Source: Bolinopsis microptera
Lineage: Eukaryota; Ctenophora; Tentaculata; Lobata; Bolinopsidae
Length of the DNA: 64,000 nucleotides
Assembly: GCF_026151205.1 (NCBI RefSeq)
Contig: NC_087078.1
Location: 5,225,675-5,289,674 of the forward strand
Direction of reading: 5' to 3'
This document shows, one piece after another, positions 44,272-54,915 of the stretch. The position numbers were made by a program, and so were the translations under genes. Every line of letters begins with the position of its first letter. Within the stretch, counting starts at the first letter, position 1. The notes under the pieces were generated by a model. It searched no databases, had not been told where the DNA came from, and worked only from the letters and a program-made list of their open reading frames with translations.

Positions 44272-47200
44272 ATGTACCGTGGTGTGTTGTTAGCAATGAT
44301 CTGGTATGTTGTCTTTGTTGTGACGTCATCCAACGAAGTCTCCGCCGTTAAAGGTTGGTTTGAGCATATGCATTTGCATAAATTCGTATAAAGAAATTAA
44401 ATTAACTTAAATGACCGAAACCTTATCACATCGGTCGTTCGCTTTTCCATCAATTCTTTAATTCAGGGCTTACAAATTGTAACGAGTTAAGGTTTATAAA
44501 TTTGTGTGTTTCCTATATCAAAGTGTTCAGCTAATGTATATTAGGAGCAAGTTCGCTTTCAGACAAAGCGAACAAAATGTATTAGGGCAACTTAAAGTTT
44601 CATGAGTGAAGCAATTCGTCGCGTTATAGGAAAATTGTGGAATAATTTATTAATTTATCTTGTTTCTTATAAATGAGCACTCTGTCATATCGTTATTGTT
44701 ATTTTGAATGCATTTATGACCCTGACGATTGCTTCACACATGAAACTTTACGTTGGATTAATACATCGTGTTAAAGTTTATAACATAAATAAGTATACAC
44801 TTTGTCTATATTTCTTGTATTGCAGATGTTGGATGTTGGAGCGAAGGTGACAGGGAGGCAAAAGGATCTAGTTACAATGGAACTCAGTCTGTAACTAAAG
44901 GTGGTTTCACCTGTCAGAAATGGTCTGAACAGTCACCTCATGATCATATCTACACTCCGGACACATATAGTGACAAAGGAGTAGGTGATCACAACTACTG
45001 TAGGAACCCATCATTGTACGATGAAATATGGTGTTACACAACCTCACCCGAAAAACGGTGGGACTGGTGCGAGGTTCCTACTTGCAATACAACAGGTTTG
45101 CTTCATCATCTGAGTAGTACTTTAGCATCAACTTGTGTGTTGAAACACGGAAAGTATTCACGACCTGCAAATTTCAGTTTTTAAAACCCCCTTTACTATT
45201 TTTCACCCTGAATACATTTCTGGCTCTATACTAATGCTAAATTTCTCTAACTAGTATTAGGATGGAGAACGCAAAAGACAGGTGCCTGGTTTCCGTATGA
45301 GTGGGACGAGGTCCCTCTGGAAGTAAAAACTACCAGCGCTATATACGAAATTGTATTTTATGTAGCGAACTCTTTCGGAGGCAACCAAGAATTTGCAAAA
45401 GTGGTAGTGCGACTGAGCCCCGACTTATACCCAACCTACTCCGTGGAGAATTGTAAACGAGCAACTCCTATGGTAAATTTGCCCCCAGCTCCGGATGACC
45501 TGAGAATCTGGTCGTTTATTAAACAAGGATATGAAGGTCTTTCAATCAAGTGTAACAAGAAGTTGGTGGCCGAACTCCTGTTTGCTGAATCAGACATTCC
45601 AAATTGTTTACACTCGAAATGGATGACCACAAAAGTAAAATACATTAAGTTTGATTCAGCTCGGGATACAACAGTTAGCATTCGTATAAAAGGTATGTTA
45701 GTGTTAGAGTTAAAATCATTATAAAAATGTATAAAAGGTTGACTTGATATGATGTATCATGAAAATTTATTTTATGATGTTCTTTGAAAGACGAGGACAA
45801 AATCTTTGAGATGCTGTTAACAGATGATAATAAATCACTCTACATTGGACTATAACGCGATTCTGATTACGTTTAACACGTTCTCTGGATGACTCTGACG
45901 AATAATTGAAAACACCAACCGTTTACTTTGACCCCAATCCTAACCCTAACTCAATCCCTAACTCGAGCATCTCAGCATCAGTTACAACTCTAACCGTAAC
46001 AAGAAACTTGACATACAGGAATTCCTGGCAAAATTCAGAATTTGGCCGCCAAATATTTTTGGAGGCCTAATTTAAAAATCGGCTGCCTAGAATAAGGTCG
46101 AAATGCGATTTAGAGTCGATTCCGAAAATTTCATGCAAAAATTTTGAAAACTGATTGAGTTATTTCGAAATTGATGAAATCAATTCCGCGAATATCGCGA
46201 ACGAAGATACCGGCAATTTTGTTCATTTTTAGGGTATTTTCGCCTTAGTATCCACATTTAAACAGATATAAAGCTATAACTTACAGAAAATATGTAGCCA
46301 AGACCTTCGATTTACAAAAATTGAAAAGATTTTCCCGGTGAATCAGGATTTGATTAAACAAGCGTGGCCAAAATACACTGTCAAACTTCCAAACGTTTGT
46401 GAAACTGAAAGTTAATCTTTCGCAAGTTGACTTGATCAATTTCATAAATATTATCTGTACACGGGGTCATCATAATAAATGCTCTGACTCTGATGCACAA
46501 GATAACTTACATGCCTGGCCTTTTGCCGTCGTCGATAAAAGACTTATTTCCTTCCGATATACCAAAGTATGGCACGTCTTATGACGACAATATCAACTTG
46601 AGCTGGCTAACAACGTACTCTCCACCGGATCTACGCGCTGCCGCTAGTGTTATCTATAAGTATAAAGGTCCTATATAAGCTATTTATACAGAGCACAACA
46701 TTAGTCGCATAACTTGCCCATCTAGAATTAATTAATTTTCTCAATATGCATTTATGAGAAATCAGCAAAGCGTGTAATGATAGAACTACAAAGCTCAGGA
46801 AACAATGAAGAATGGCCACCTTTTCTGTTACATAATTTACACGGGCTACATAAATCGACAAGATCAGGCACTCAACAAATCAACTACCGAGAATAACCTA
46901 AGGAATAAGTAAAACTAGACGGTTAGCACATTAGTCACTATCAACCATATGCCACATTTTTCACTGCCCATTCACTGTCATATTGATAGCGTCATATTGA
47001 TAGCGCTAGTAGGTGCTGATAAGACATGCAGGCTCAGTTATTCTTATTTGTTTTAACTTCAAACAAGAGCACTATATACTGATACAGAGCACTATACTAT
47101 CGACTCTGCACTGCCCACTAATCGTTAATCCGATACAAGTAGCTTATAAAACAGTGCGTGTGATCATCTGTCGTATCAAATCAAATTATTTGTCACTATG

Positions 47201-48748
47201 TTAATAAATCATGATAATATGCAAGTTTTAATTTTTGCATACGGTCACTGGTCCTAGTTTGTTGGTCAACTGCTATCTCGAAATCAAGTTTCACAAAAAA
47301 ATACCCATGGCTTCCCCCCCCCCAACCCCCCTTAACTTGATAAAATAGACCAAATTTTGAATTCTGGTTCTAAAAAATGTTTATAGATAGCCTCGTTCAT
47401 GATTAACGAGTGGTGCTCGTACAATTCTTATTTAAAAAATTATCAGTATTTTCAAGTGAACGCATTGCCCGCCAACCTACAGCTTTACGGTAGGGGTTCT
47501 GTATTTTCCTCAACTCAAACTATTACCAGCTTTCACGCCGGTTTCTGGGATGTACTATCAAATACAAAAAGTTGACGGCCCTGCAGCATGGTACACGCTC
47601 ACTTCAACTTCTGATCAGAAGAATGGAACGAATAACTGGGTAAAACTGATTAACTTTGTTTTTAATATTTAGCAACAAAGCTCCCTCCCGTATTTCAAAA
47701 AACATTCTCATTCCTGGATTAGGAATCGACCGGCCGATCTCATTCATAATTCTGCCAGGTACACACAGAATTTAGCAATGGTTTCACTGATTGGGGACAA
47801 CGATGGATTATTTCTCAAACTGAGTACAACGGAAAAATCTGTTACAAGATAGAGGTTGCGGATGGAAGTAATGCGGGGAGAATGTTGGTAGTAGACAATA
47901 GCACCCAAGATTCGGAGGGCGATGCCAGGGCTTTTGTACTCGATACCCCTGATCATGAGGAAGTTGATGAGTGCTGGATGATCGAGGACGATCTTTCAGA
48001 AGGAGGTTTTCCTGTCGGATACAAAATAATGAAATCTCATGGTAGACAGAAGAACAAATATTTATTTGCGGGATTAGTCAGAGATGAAGATTCATTCTGG
48101 GTTTCTGTTACAGACAGAACAGATGCTGATATTTTGTGGTTTATTGATGTAGCTGTAATAGGGATGCTTTTAAACCATGACAGTATGAAGGCCTCCCAAA
48201 GTTCTTTTCTTCCTAATGGTGAAACAGCAAATCTAGCAATTGACGGCAACAAAGATGGGAAAAAGGGATCTTGTAGCCATACAGCCACGATCCGAGAAAG
48301 CTGGTGGAAAGTTGATCTTGGAGATACGTACATAATTGACAAAGTGGTTATCTACATCCAAAAAGAGTGCTGCCAAGAAAGGATTGGTGGAGCTACGGTT
48401 AAAGCTGTTCTAGAGAAAATTCAGGTTGAGTGTGGCAAGGTACACTACAAATACGGAAAAAACGAGTACACGATCGAATGTAACCATCAGCCGAGTGCAA
48501 ACCAGATTAGGATAGATCAACCCAACAATTACTTGGTTCTTTGTGAGGTCGAAATTTATGGTACATTAATGAAGAAAAAGCTGTACATGCCCCCAAAAGA
48601 ATCAAATCTTGAGGTCCTTTCAGAAATGAGAGAGAAACATAGAAATAAGACCAGCGACAATAACGATCACAGCAAAGATAGTTCAGCAGGCAGCATGTTT
48701 TCAGGAGACATTATTGTTCTTCTAGTTACTACTGGGATGATTTTTTAA
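44272..48748 (+). CDS. Kringle plus fucolectin (FTP) domain secreted protein, copy B
   Basis: Five exons: 44272-44353, 44826-45095, 45255-45692, 47530-47639, 47759-48748, giving 629 aa with all phases in agreement. Same layout as copy A: signal peptide, six-Cys kringle, beta-rich domain, trefoil-like region, FTP lectin domain, hydrophobic tail MFSGDIIVLLVTTG. Differences from A are clustered: exon 3 lacks GSND but gains one Leu (SPDLYPTY), and exon 5 has DDLSEGGFP for DEITEEGIP and KESNLEVL for IEPIEAL. The lectin signature reads QKECCQERI as in A. Intron 3 is twice as long as in A because of a mobile insertion. Copy C is nearly identical. Confidence 0.85.
46016..47332 (+). mobile_element. 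Repeat element carrying a copy of the gene's own 5' flank, in intron 3 of copy B
   Basis: The outer parts (46016-46296 and 47237-47332) match the dispersed repeat at about 52969-53500: TTTGGCCGCCAAAT...AAGGTCGAAATGCGATT on the left, GGTCACTGGTCCTAGTTTGTTGG...TATCTCGAAA on the right. The middle (46297-47236) is a near copy of the B promoter flank 43125-44061. In copy A, intron 3 has other sequence at this place. Confidence 0.7.
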
Positions 48749-48962
48749 GAGAAATTGTTGGAATTGGTATGGCCTATCTGATCTTCCAATTTCCTAAGTG
48801 TTATTGATAACTGAGCGATACAAGTATCACAAAAATAGAAGTCAACAAACTTCAAAAATAATTTTACCTTTCCAGACTTTATTACTTATCTTTATTATTT
48901 ATCCGTACAATATAATAATAATATGATAAAGCTAGTTTCAAAGCTGTAAATAGTTACATATC

Positions 48963-49265
48963 TAAGGGTCGAATAAGACGGGCTGTGACTCGAACCGTGA
49001 CAACACTCACGACTTAAAGTAGAAGTAGTATGTTTAGAGGTCATGAAAGTTTTCACGTCATTCATGTGAGTTGTCATGAAGTGTGTTTAGGGGTTGTGAG
49101 AAGGATCCGCGAAGACTACTAGCCACGTGTTTAAGTCTTATCAAAACACGTAAAATGCCGAAATCCGTGTCCTTGGCATTCTGATCCCACAGTCTGTTTA
49201 GCTCTTCGTGACTCATTGTGAGAGTTGTCATGGCTCGAGTCACGATCCGTCTGTTCCTACCTTAA
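48963..49265. mobile_element. MITE-like element with imperfect inverted ends, copy B
   Basis: Counterpart of 37945-38260, somewhat shorter, in the same position after the gene. Confidence 0.45.
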
Positions 49266-49977
49266 TGAGGGTGCTACAGAATTAAAAATAAAGGAATACG
49301 TATTCCGGAGAGTTTTTTTCATTTTTTTGTCCAAATGTGGCGTTTTCCTTGTAAATGTGGGAGATCTATTTTAGGAAGGGAAAAGTATGGGGAGTCTATC
49401 CATCCAATCTAAAAATATCTGGAAAATGAAAATCCAAACTCTCCAAGAGCCATGCAAATCAGTATATCGAATCTGAATACTGAGTTTTGAACAAAATGTT
49501 GGTTGCAGAGTATTTGATAAGTTTATCGAACAGCTCCACTTTTACATGGACCCTCGAACATGCCCTCTCCAAATTAAACGTCCACCTCGCGTGAGCTGGA
49601 TGGTGCCGACGGTTGAGGTGTAAGGTATTTAATATTTTGCTGAGGACTGAACTCGACATTCTGACAAAACGCCATTATGTCTCGGAATAACTATAAGGCT
49701 TGGAGCAAGCAACAAAGACCTTTGAGAGGATTTTCAGGATTTCCACTAGATTGGCTCTTAATTTAAATATGTACTGATCTTCTGCCAGGTGTTTTCGTTC
49801 AAGTCCAACGGCACATATAGAATTTATTATAGATGTGTAAGTTAGAAATTAACTATGCTAAATAGGCTCTCGAGAACTGTTTGGTCCTGATTGATCATCT
49901 AAAAAAGCAAAAAACACTGAAGCTAGCAACATCAACTCAAACCAATTAATTCACCACAAAATATATTTGACCCATAT
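49266..49977. other. 3' flank of copy B, empty-site sequence
   Basis: Collinear with the A and C flanks. At about 49620 it keeps the uninterrupted GAGGTGTAAGGTATTTAATAT where A and C have insertions. No gene. Confidence 0.6.
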
Positions 49978-50296
49978 TATCCCTTCGCCTTAGTTTCAAT
50001 TTTATCTTTGCAAAGGATTTTACCAGCCTTTATGAAAAACACTTTATCCTTCTCTTCTGCCGCTTTATCCCTAATTTCCTTGACTAAGTCTATTTGAATC
50101 TGGCGTTTTTCAGAAGACCGATCTGGACAAACGAAATCAATGTTAAACTTCTCTGTTATCCTCAGATTCTTAGCGTTGGCAACAACCTGATCAACAACAA
50201 TTGAGCTGTAACTGTATTGTCCTTAGATTTCCTACCAATTCTGCACGCTTCAACAATCTTCGGTTTCTGTCCAATGTTTTGAAAAAAAACATTCAT
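49978..50296 (-). pseudogene. LINE ORF1-like C-terminal fragment, copy B
   Basis: Counterpart of 39549-39901 with a deletion of about 35 bases after GAGCTG. Degenerate. Confidence 0.5.
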
Positions 50297-50559
50297 GGTA
50301 TTTGGGGATTTTTTCATTTATTTATTTTACAAAAATAAAACCCAATATTTGAAAAAATCAATAAAATAAATCGAATTCATTGCTAATTGTGGTAAGTACC
50401 ACGCCTCTACTTATTCCAAAATGCCTTAATCTTAGTATAGAGGAAGTAGAGCTTATGTTTGTATTTTATCACTTTTTATTTTGTAATATTGCTAAATTGT
50501 GATTATGAATCAAAATTGTTTGATAACATATTTGAAAATTGCGTTTGTTTTGTACAGAA

Positions 50560-52215
50560 GGAACCATACATAAACCAGATTGAAACAAAAATAGATACGA
50601 ATAGCCCAAGAATTTCGCATGGGCCGCTTTTGAATGACAATGATTGGGAAGAGGTGTATAGTAGGTACTACGACTTCAGTAATGCCAACCTTAATAAATT
50701 CCTAACCCTACTGAACACGGACCTCTCAAAGCTCCACACTTCTCATGAATTCTCGGATTTTACTAAATTATTTGATCATGTATTTGACGAACATGCAAAC
50801 TTGATCATGTACTTGATGAACATGCAAACTTGTAAAGCCAAAAACTACTAAACGGAATCCTATCAATAACCCCTGGATAACAGTATTTCAGCAGCCGGTG
50901 AAAAAAAACATGAATTAAAAGATGCCTGGCTTACATCTATAACTAAGGCAAACCCTGATGGAGACCATGATCTCGAACAAACCCTCAAGGTATACCGAAG
51001 GATTTTTAAATCTGTAATTAACTCCGCAAAAAATACTTACTCTTGCAACCAAATCATAGAAAATAAGCACGACCGTAAGAAGACATGGCAGATCATTAAT
51101 GAACTTAGAGGGAAGTGTAAAAAGAGTATCAAACCCTCATTTATAATCGACAACAGAAAAATAACTGATAGAAGGGTTATTGCAAACGAGTTCAACAAAT
51201 ACTTTAACGCCATTGCCTCCACTCTAAATGAATCAATAGCTGACCTGCCTATACAGGCTTCTGAATTTTCAACATTTGAAGACTACCTCCTGCCATCAAC
51301 AATAACTCTATATTCCTAACTGACTGTTCACATACTGAGCTCATGGAAATAATTTCTAAGTTGGAAAATGGCAAATCTAGTGATATCCCAATCCGTGTAA
51401 TCAAAAAGTCAGCTCATCTAATCTGCCCTGTTTTAGCCCAAAATTTCAACAAACCCATGATGAGCGGGGTATTTCCCGATGTTTTGAAAGTTGGGAAAGT
51501 TACTCCTATATTTAAGAAAGGAAACGGAGAGGATGTAGGAAACTACAGACCTGTCTCTACACTGCCTATATTTGGTAAGATATTTGAAAAAGTGATATAC
51601 AGCCGTATCTATAGTTTCGCTTTGTCACAAAATATCCTTGATGAAAACCAATTTGGCTTCCGCAAGTCCCATTCTTCTAGCCATGCTGTTAACTACTATG
51701 TTAGGGTTATTGAAGAGAGCATAAAAAACGAAACCATGTTCTAGGAATATTTATAGATTTGAGTAAAGCATTTGATACAATCGACCATAGTACATTCCTA
51801 ACAAAACTAGATAGGTATGGAATAAGAGGCAATGCAAACTGTCTCATTAAAAGCTACTTATCAAATAGAACACAATACACAAAGGTCCTTGATGAAAAAT
51901 ACGAAAACCTTATCATTAAATATGGAGTTCCACAAGGCTCTGTTTTGGGACCGCTCTTTTTTCTTCTATACATAAATGATAATGCCAATTCCTCGGATTT
52001 AGGAACTTACATACTATATGCTGACGACACCAGCATTTCTATTAATGGCAAAACTGTAGAAGAAGCTTATGAGAAAGGCAACAAATTGCTTACCCGTATA
52101 AAAAAGTATAATATGATCCCTAACAAACTACACATCAACATGTCAAAGTGCTGTTAAATGCATTTTATTTTTAAACCAAAGGCTAATAAACCAGTAAAAT
52201 TGCCAGATTCGCTTC
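50560..52215 (+). pseudogene. LINE reverse transcriptase fragment (CR1/Jockey-like), broken at several places
   Basis: Reading on: a linker region (NDNDWEEVYSRYYDF...LNTDLSKLHTSHEFSDF), then INNPWIS-, KVYRRIFKSVINSAKNTY- and KKTWQIINELRGKCKKS-like blocks, then MEIISKLENGKSSDIPIRV and [50 protein letters not shown] and YADDTSISI. Breaks: stop at 50849-50851, shifts before 51342, one base lost near 51743 (TMF-stop for TMVLGIF), and a stop after MSKCC at 52155-52157. Homology ends near 52215, so the 3' end is lost. Where the element starts on the left is unclear; 50297-50559 is AT-rich sequence without a match I can name. It is a different family from the LINE at 5-6.7 kb. Confidence 0.85.
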
Positions 52216-52443
52216 AAAACCATAATCCCGATATACTCTGACCGTACCCAACCCTTAATAATTAATTTCAAACTCCCAGGTCAACAGGTCAAGGTCGTTT
52301 GAAGCAGCAAAGGAAACGGAGTGAGCTCTTAACCAAGATTTAATGTAAAAATCAATGAATAGCCCTAATTTCGTTAGCTTCTTCCGTTTAGTGTGGTAAA
52401 TATTGGTTAGCTGGTTCTGCAACAAGTACATTTTTAAGACGTA

Positions 52444-52712
52444 CAACAACAAGATACAAGGGCAGGTCTCTCCCGAACGTTGGGATGGCCTGAGGTGCTG
52501 ATCTCCTTTTCAGTATCCCTAAGCCACTCTGGGCAGAGGCACTATAATCTTATAATAGCTGTAGGGGAGTTAGTCCTTCGAGCCAGAGAGTGTGTATCAC
52601 CAGCCAAAGCTGTACCAAATCACAGCTTGGTAACTGGCCGACTTGCATCCGACCGGATTTGAACCCGGGTCTTTTGCTAATTGGTAGGCGATCAATACAC
52701 CACCCGCCCGAC
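52444..52712 (-). mobile_element. tRNA-derived SINE with 12-bp target duplications
   Basis: On the minus strand the head (from 52712) reads CGGGCGGGTGGTGTATTGAT, then a B-box GGGTTCAAATCC near 52660, as in a polymerase III promoter from a tRNA. A tRNA-unrelated body follows (TCGAAGGACTAACTCCCC, TGCCCAGAGTGGCTTAGGG). The 3' tail is TATCTTGTTGTTG. TTTTAAGACGTA flanks both ends (52432-52443 and 52713-52724), a clear target duplication from LINE-driven insertion. Confidence 0.85.
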
Positions 52713-52860
52713 TTTTAAGACGTAGATTGCATTAATACTCATTAATAGAAGAGTTTGTCTCAGTTGTGAACATGATCCTCCTCATAACAGTAAGCTTAGT
52801 AGGAAGTCAAGTGTAGGGTAACTTTTCGAGGAGTGATCTGAGGAACGGTACCTCACGTCT

Positions 52861-53066
52861 TTTTTCAGAATCAACGTAGAATCGCATTTCAACCTTAAGT
52901 TTTGGGACAGAATTTTGAGTTAGGCCTTTAAAAAAAATTGGCGGCCAAATTCTGAAAAATGCCCGGCAAATATTGGAATTTGGCCGCCAAATTTTTTTAA
53001 AGGCCTAACTCAAAATTCTGTCCCAAAACTTAAGGTCGAAATGCGATTCTACGTTGATTCTGAAAA
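52861..53066. repeat. Near-perfect palindrome, about 91-bp arms and 23-bp centre
   Basis: The left arm 52861-52952 and right arm 52976-53066 are reverse complements: CAGAATCAACGTAGAATCGC...TTTTGAGTTAGGCC...GGCGGCCAAATT and its mirror. A single strand would fold into a long hairpin. The right half continues as the dispersed repeat to about 53500, so the left arm is probably an inverted partial copy of the same repeat. Confidence 0.85.
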
Positions 53067-53500
53067 TTTCATGTAAAAATATTGAAAGCCTATTGAGTTC
53101 TATTGTTTTGAGCGACGTCAGTTTTGCAAATATCGATATTTGACCAATTTATGGGCCAAAATCGATCAAAATTGGTGCGTATGCCCAAATATGGGCATAT
53201 GGTTTTTGGCTCATAACTCAGCCATTCTTTGTCCAATCTTGATGAAAATTCATATACGAGTTCAGGGGACCACTAGCTACAAGTAGAGCACCTAAAATCT
53301 GAGTTTTGAGAATGTTCAGGGTATTTGGCTAAATTGGGCCTAATTTGGACCAAATATGAGCGTGGCTGCACCGCGGGCACCGTTTGGCGGTTGGGGTCCG
53401 GGACCCCCTCAAAAGTTCGGTCACCGGTCTTAGTTTGTTGGGCAACTGCTATCTCGAAAACAAGTTTCACAAAAAAATCAGGGTGAACCCCCCCCCCCCC
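52969..53500 (+). repeat. Dispersed repeat related to the intron 3 insertions
   Basis: Its first 150 bases match 46016-46150 and its last 90 match 47240-47320, with a different middle (CCCAAATATGGGCATATGG and so on). It ends in a C-run at 53490-53501, as the intron copies do. Confidence 0.65.
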
Positions 53501-54069
53501 TTATACTCAATTGTCATGTGAACTCAATCAATGTTATGTGAAGTCAATGAGTGGCATGTGACCACAATCATTAGCCTGGGACTGTACTTATGTTTGAGGA
53601 TATAATTGATTGAAATGTTTATTGATAAATTGTATGATAGTATCCAATACTGTGAATTTTATTGACATACGTTGCATGCCACTTTTCGCGCGCGAAGCGC
53701 CGCCGTATTGGGATACGAAACATGTATCAAGAATTTTACTGTGCCTGAAAGTAACTGAAACATAGCTCTTCGAGCAAAAGTAATTGTCTTAACCCCACCA
53801 ATGCGCACTTGTTACCCCATTTTCTCTTGAGTCTTTAGGATGAATGGTTGAGATGCAATCACGCCTTTGCCTCCGAGGCCCAAAGACATGCTGAAGGCAA
53901 GGTCGTGGAGACATGAGACCCGGACTAAATTTATCCCTTAATTTAGCATATTTATGCACGATTTCCTCACTTTCAGGAACCTATCTCAACGTTTAAAGGT
54001 TAAAAACGGCGATTTTAAACATTTTACCTGTATAAGCTCCTCAAAAAATTAGGGCGTGGCATGTGGAAG
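53501..54069. other. Spacer between repeat and unit C, with one mini hairpin element
   Basis: No gene. TATCCAATA (53641-53649) and TATTGGGATA (53706-53715) face each other around the 44-bp hairpin element at 53662-53705. Confidence 0.5.
53662..53705 (+). mobile_element. 44-bp double-hairpin-like mini element
   Basis: TTGACATACGTTGCATGCC, ACTTTT, then CGCGCGCGAAGCGC and CGCCG. It equals the element at 32385 except for a shortened second stem. Target duplication unclear. Confidence 0.65.
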
Positions 54070-54915
54070 CACATCTCGCTTCAATTTGAAGCATTTTCGA
54101 AATCAGCGTTTAAAAAAACGTCGAATCGAATTGGCCCTCTCGGAATTCCAATGTAGTGTGATTTATCACGCTCAGTAACATAAAGTTAGATTTTGCATTT
54201 CGTTTGTTCAGTATGGCACTGTAATGTTAATATCTTCGAAAAATATTTGAGCAAGTATCTTTTTGATAACAATCTCATGAAGCTAATTTTAGAATTAACG
54301 TATGTTGTAACAATATGTGGGGGCGAAGTAAATTAGTTTTTTAATGATGCAGACTATGATACAGCTATTATCTGCGAGTCTGAACTTGATGAGGTGCAGC
54401 TAAATAACAGAAATGTTCATTGTGCACTCTGTTACTTTTAGGTGGCGGTGGTGCACGTCTCTGGAGCATTACAATGAACCTCTTCTGCACTCTGAGTCGT
54501 AACAATAAGCTACTTTTATAATGCCAATGGCGATTCAGCATTCCCCTTCTATAAGTATAACTATAACAGTATAACGTGCCTTTGTACAACTAAGTATTTC
54601 ATTTCAAAAACTCAGTACTGTATCATTTCTGATTTTACAATATAAGTCACATTACTTGATATGTCATGTTTTCAAATCACATTCTACTTTTATAAGTGAC
54701 CTATGGCAACATGTTAAAAATCAAAGCTGTGATTTGCCAAGACAAAAATTGAAAAGATTTTCCCGGTGAATCAGGATTTGATTAAACAAGCGTGGCCAAA
54801 ATACACTGTCAAACTTCCAAACGTTTGTGAAACTGAAAGTAAATCTTTCGCAAGTTGATTTGATCAATCTCATTTTTACAGATCTTATGACTTATAATAA
54901 TTGATCTTGATGATA
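54070..54915. promoter_or_regulatory. 5' flank of kringle gene copy C
   Basis: Matches the A flank in order, with internal deletions. It lacks the 946-base insertion of the B flank, since GATCAATCTCATTTTTACAG runs straight to GATCTTATGACTT. Confidence 0.55.

Noticed and set aside
52620-52712. Stand-alone tRNA gene (B-box GGTTCAAATCC)
   Set aside because: The cloverleaf is poor, and the piece is the head of a longer element with target duplications and a SINE tail.
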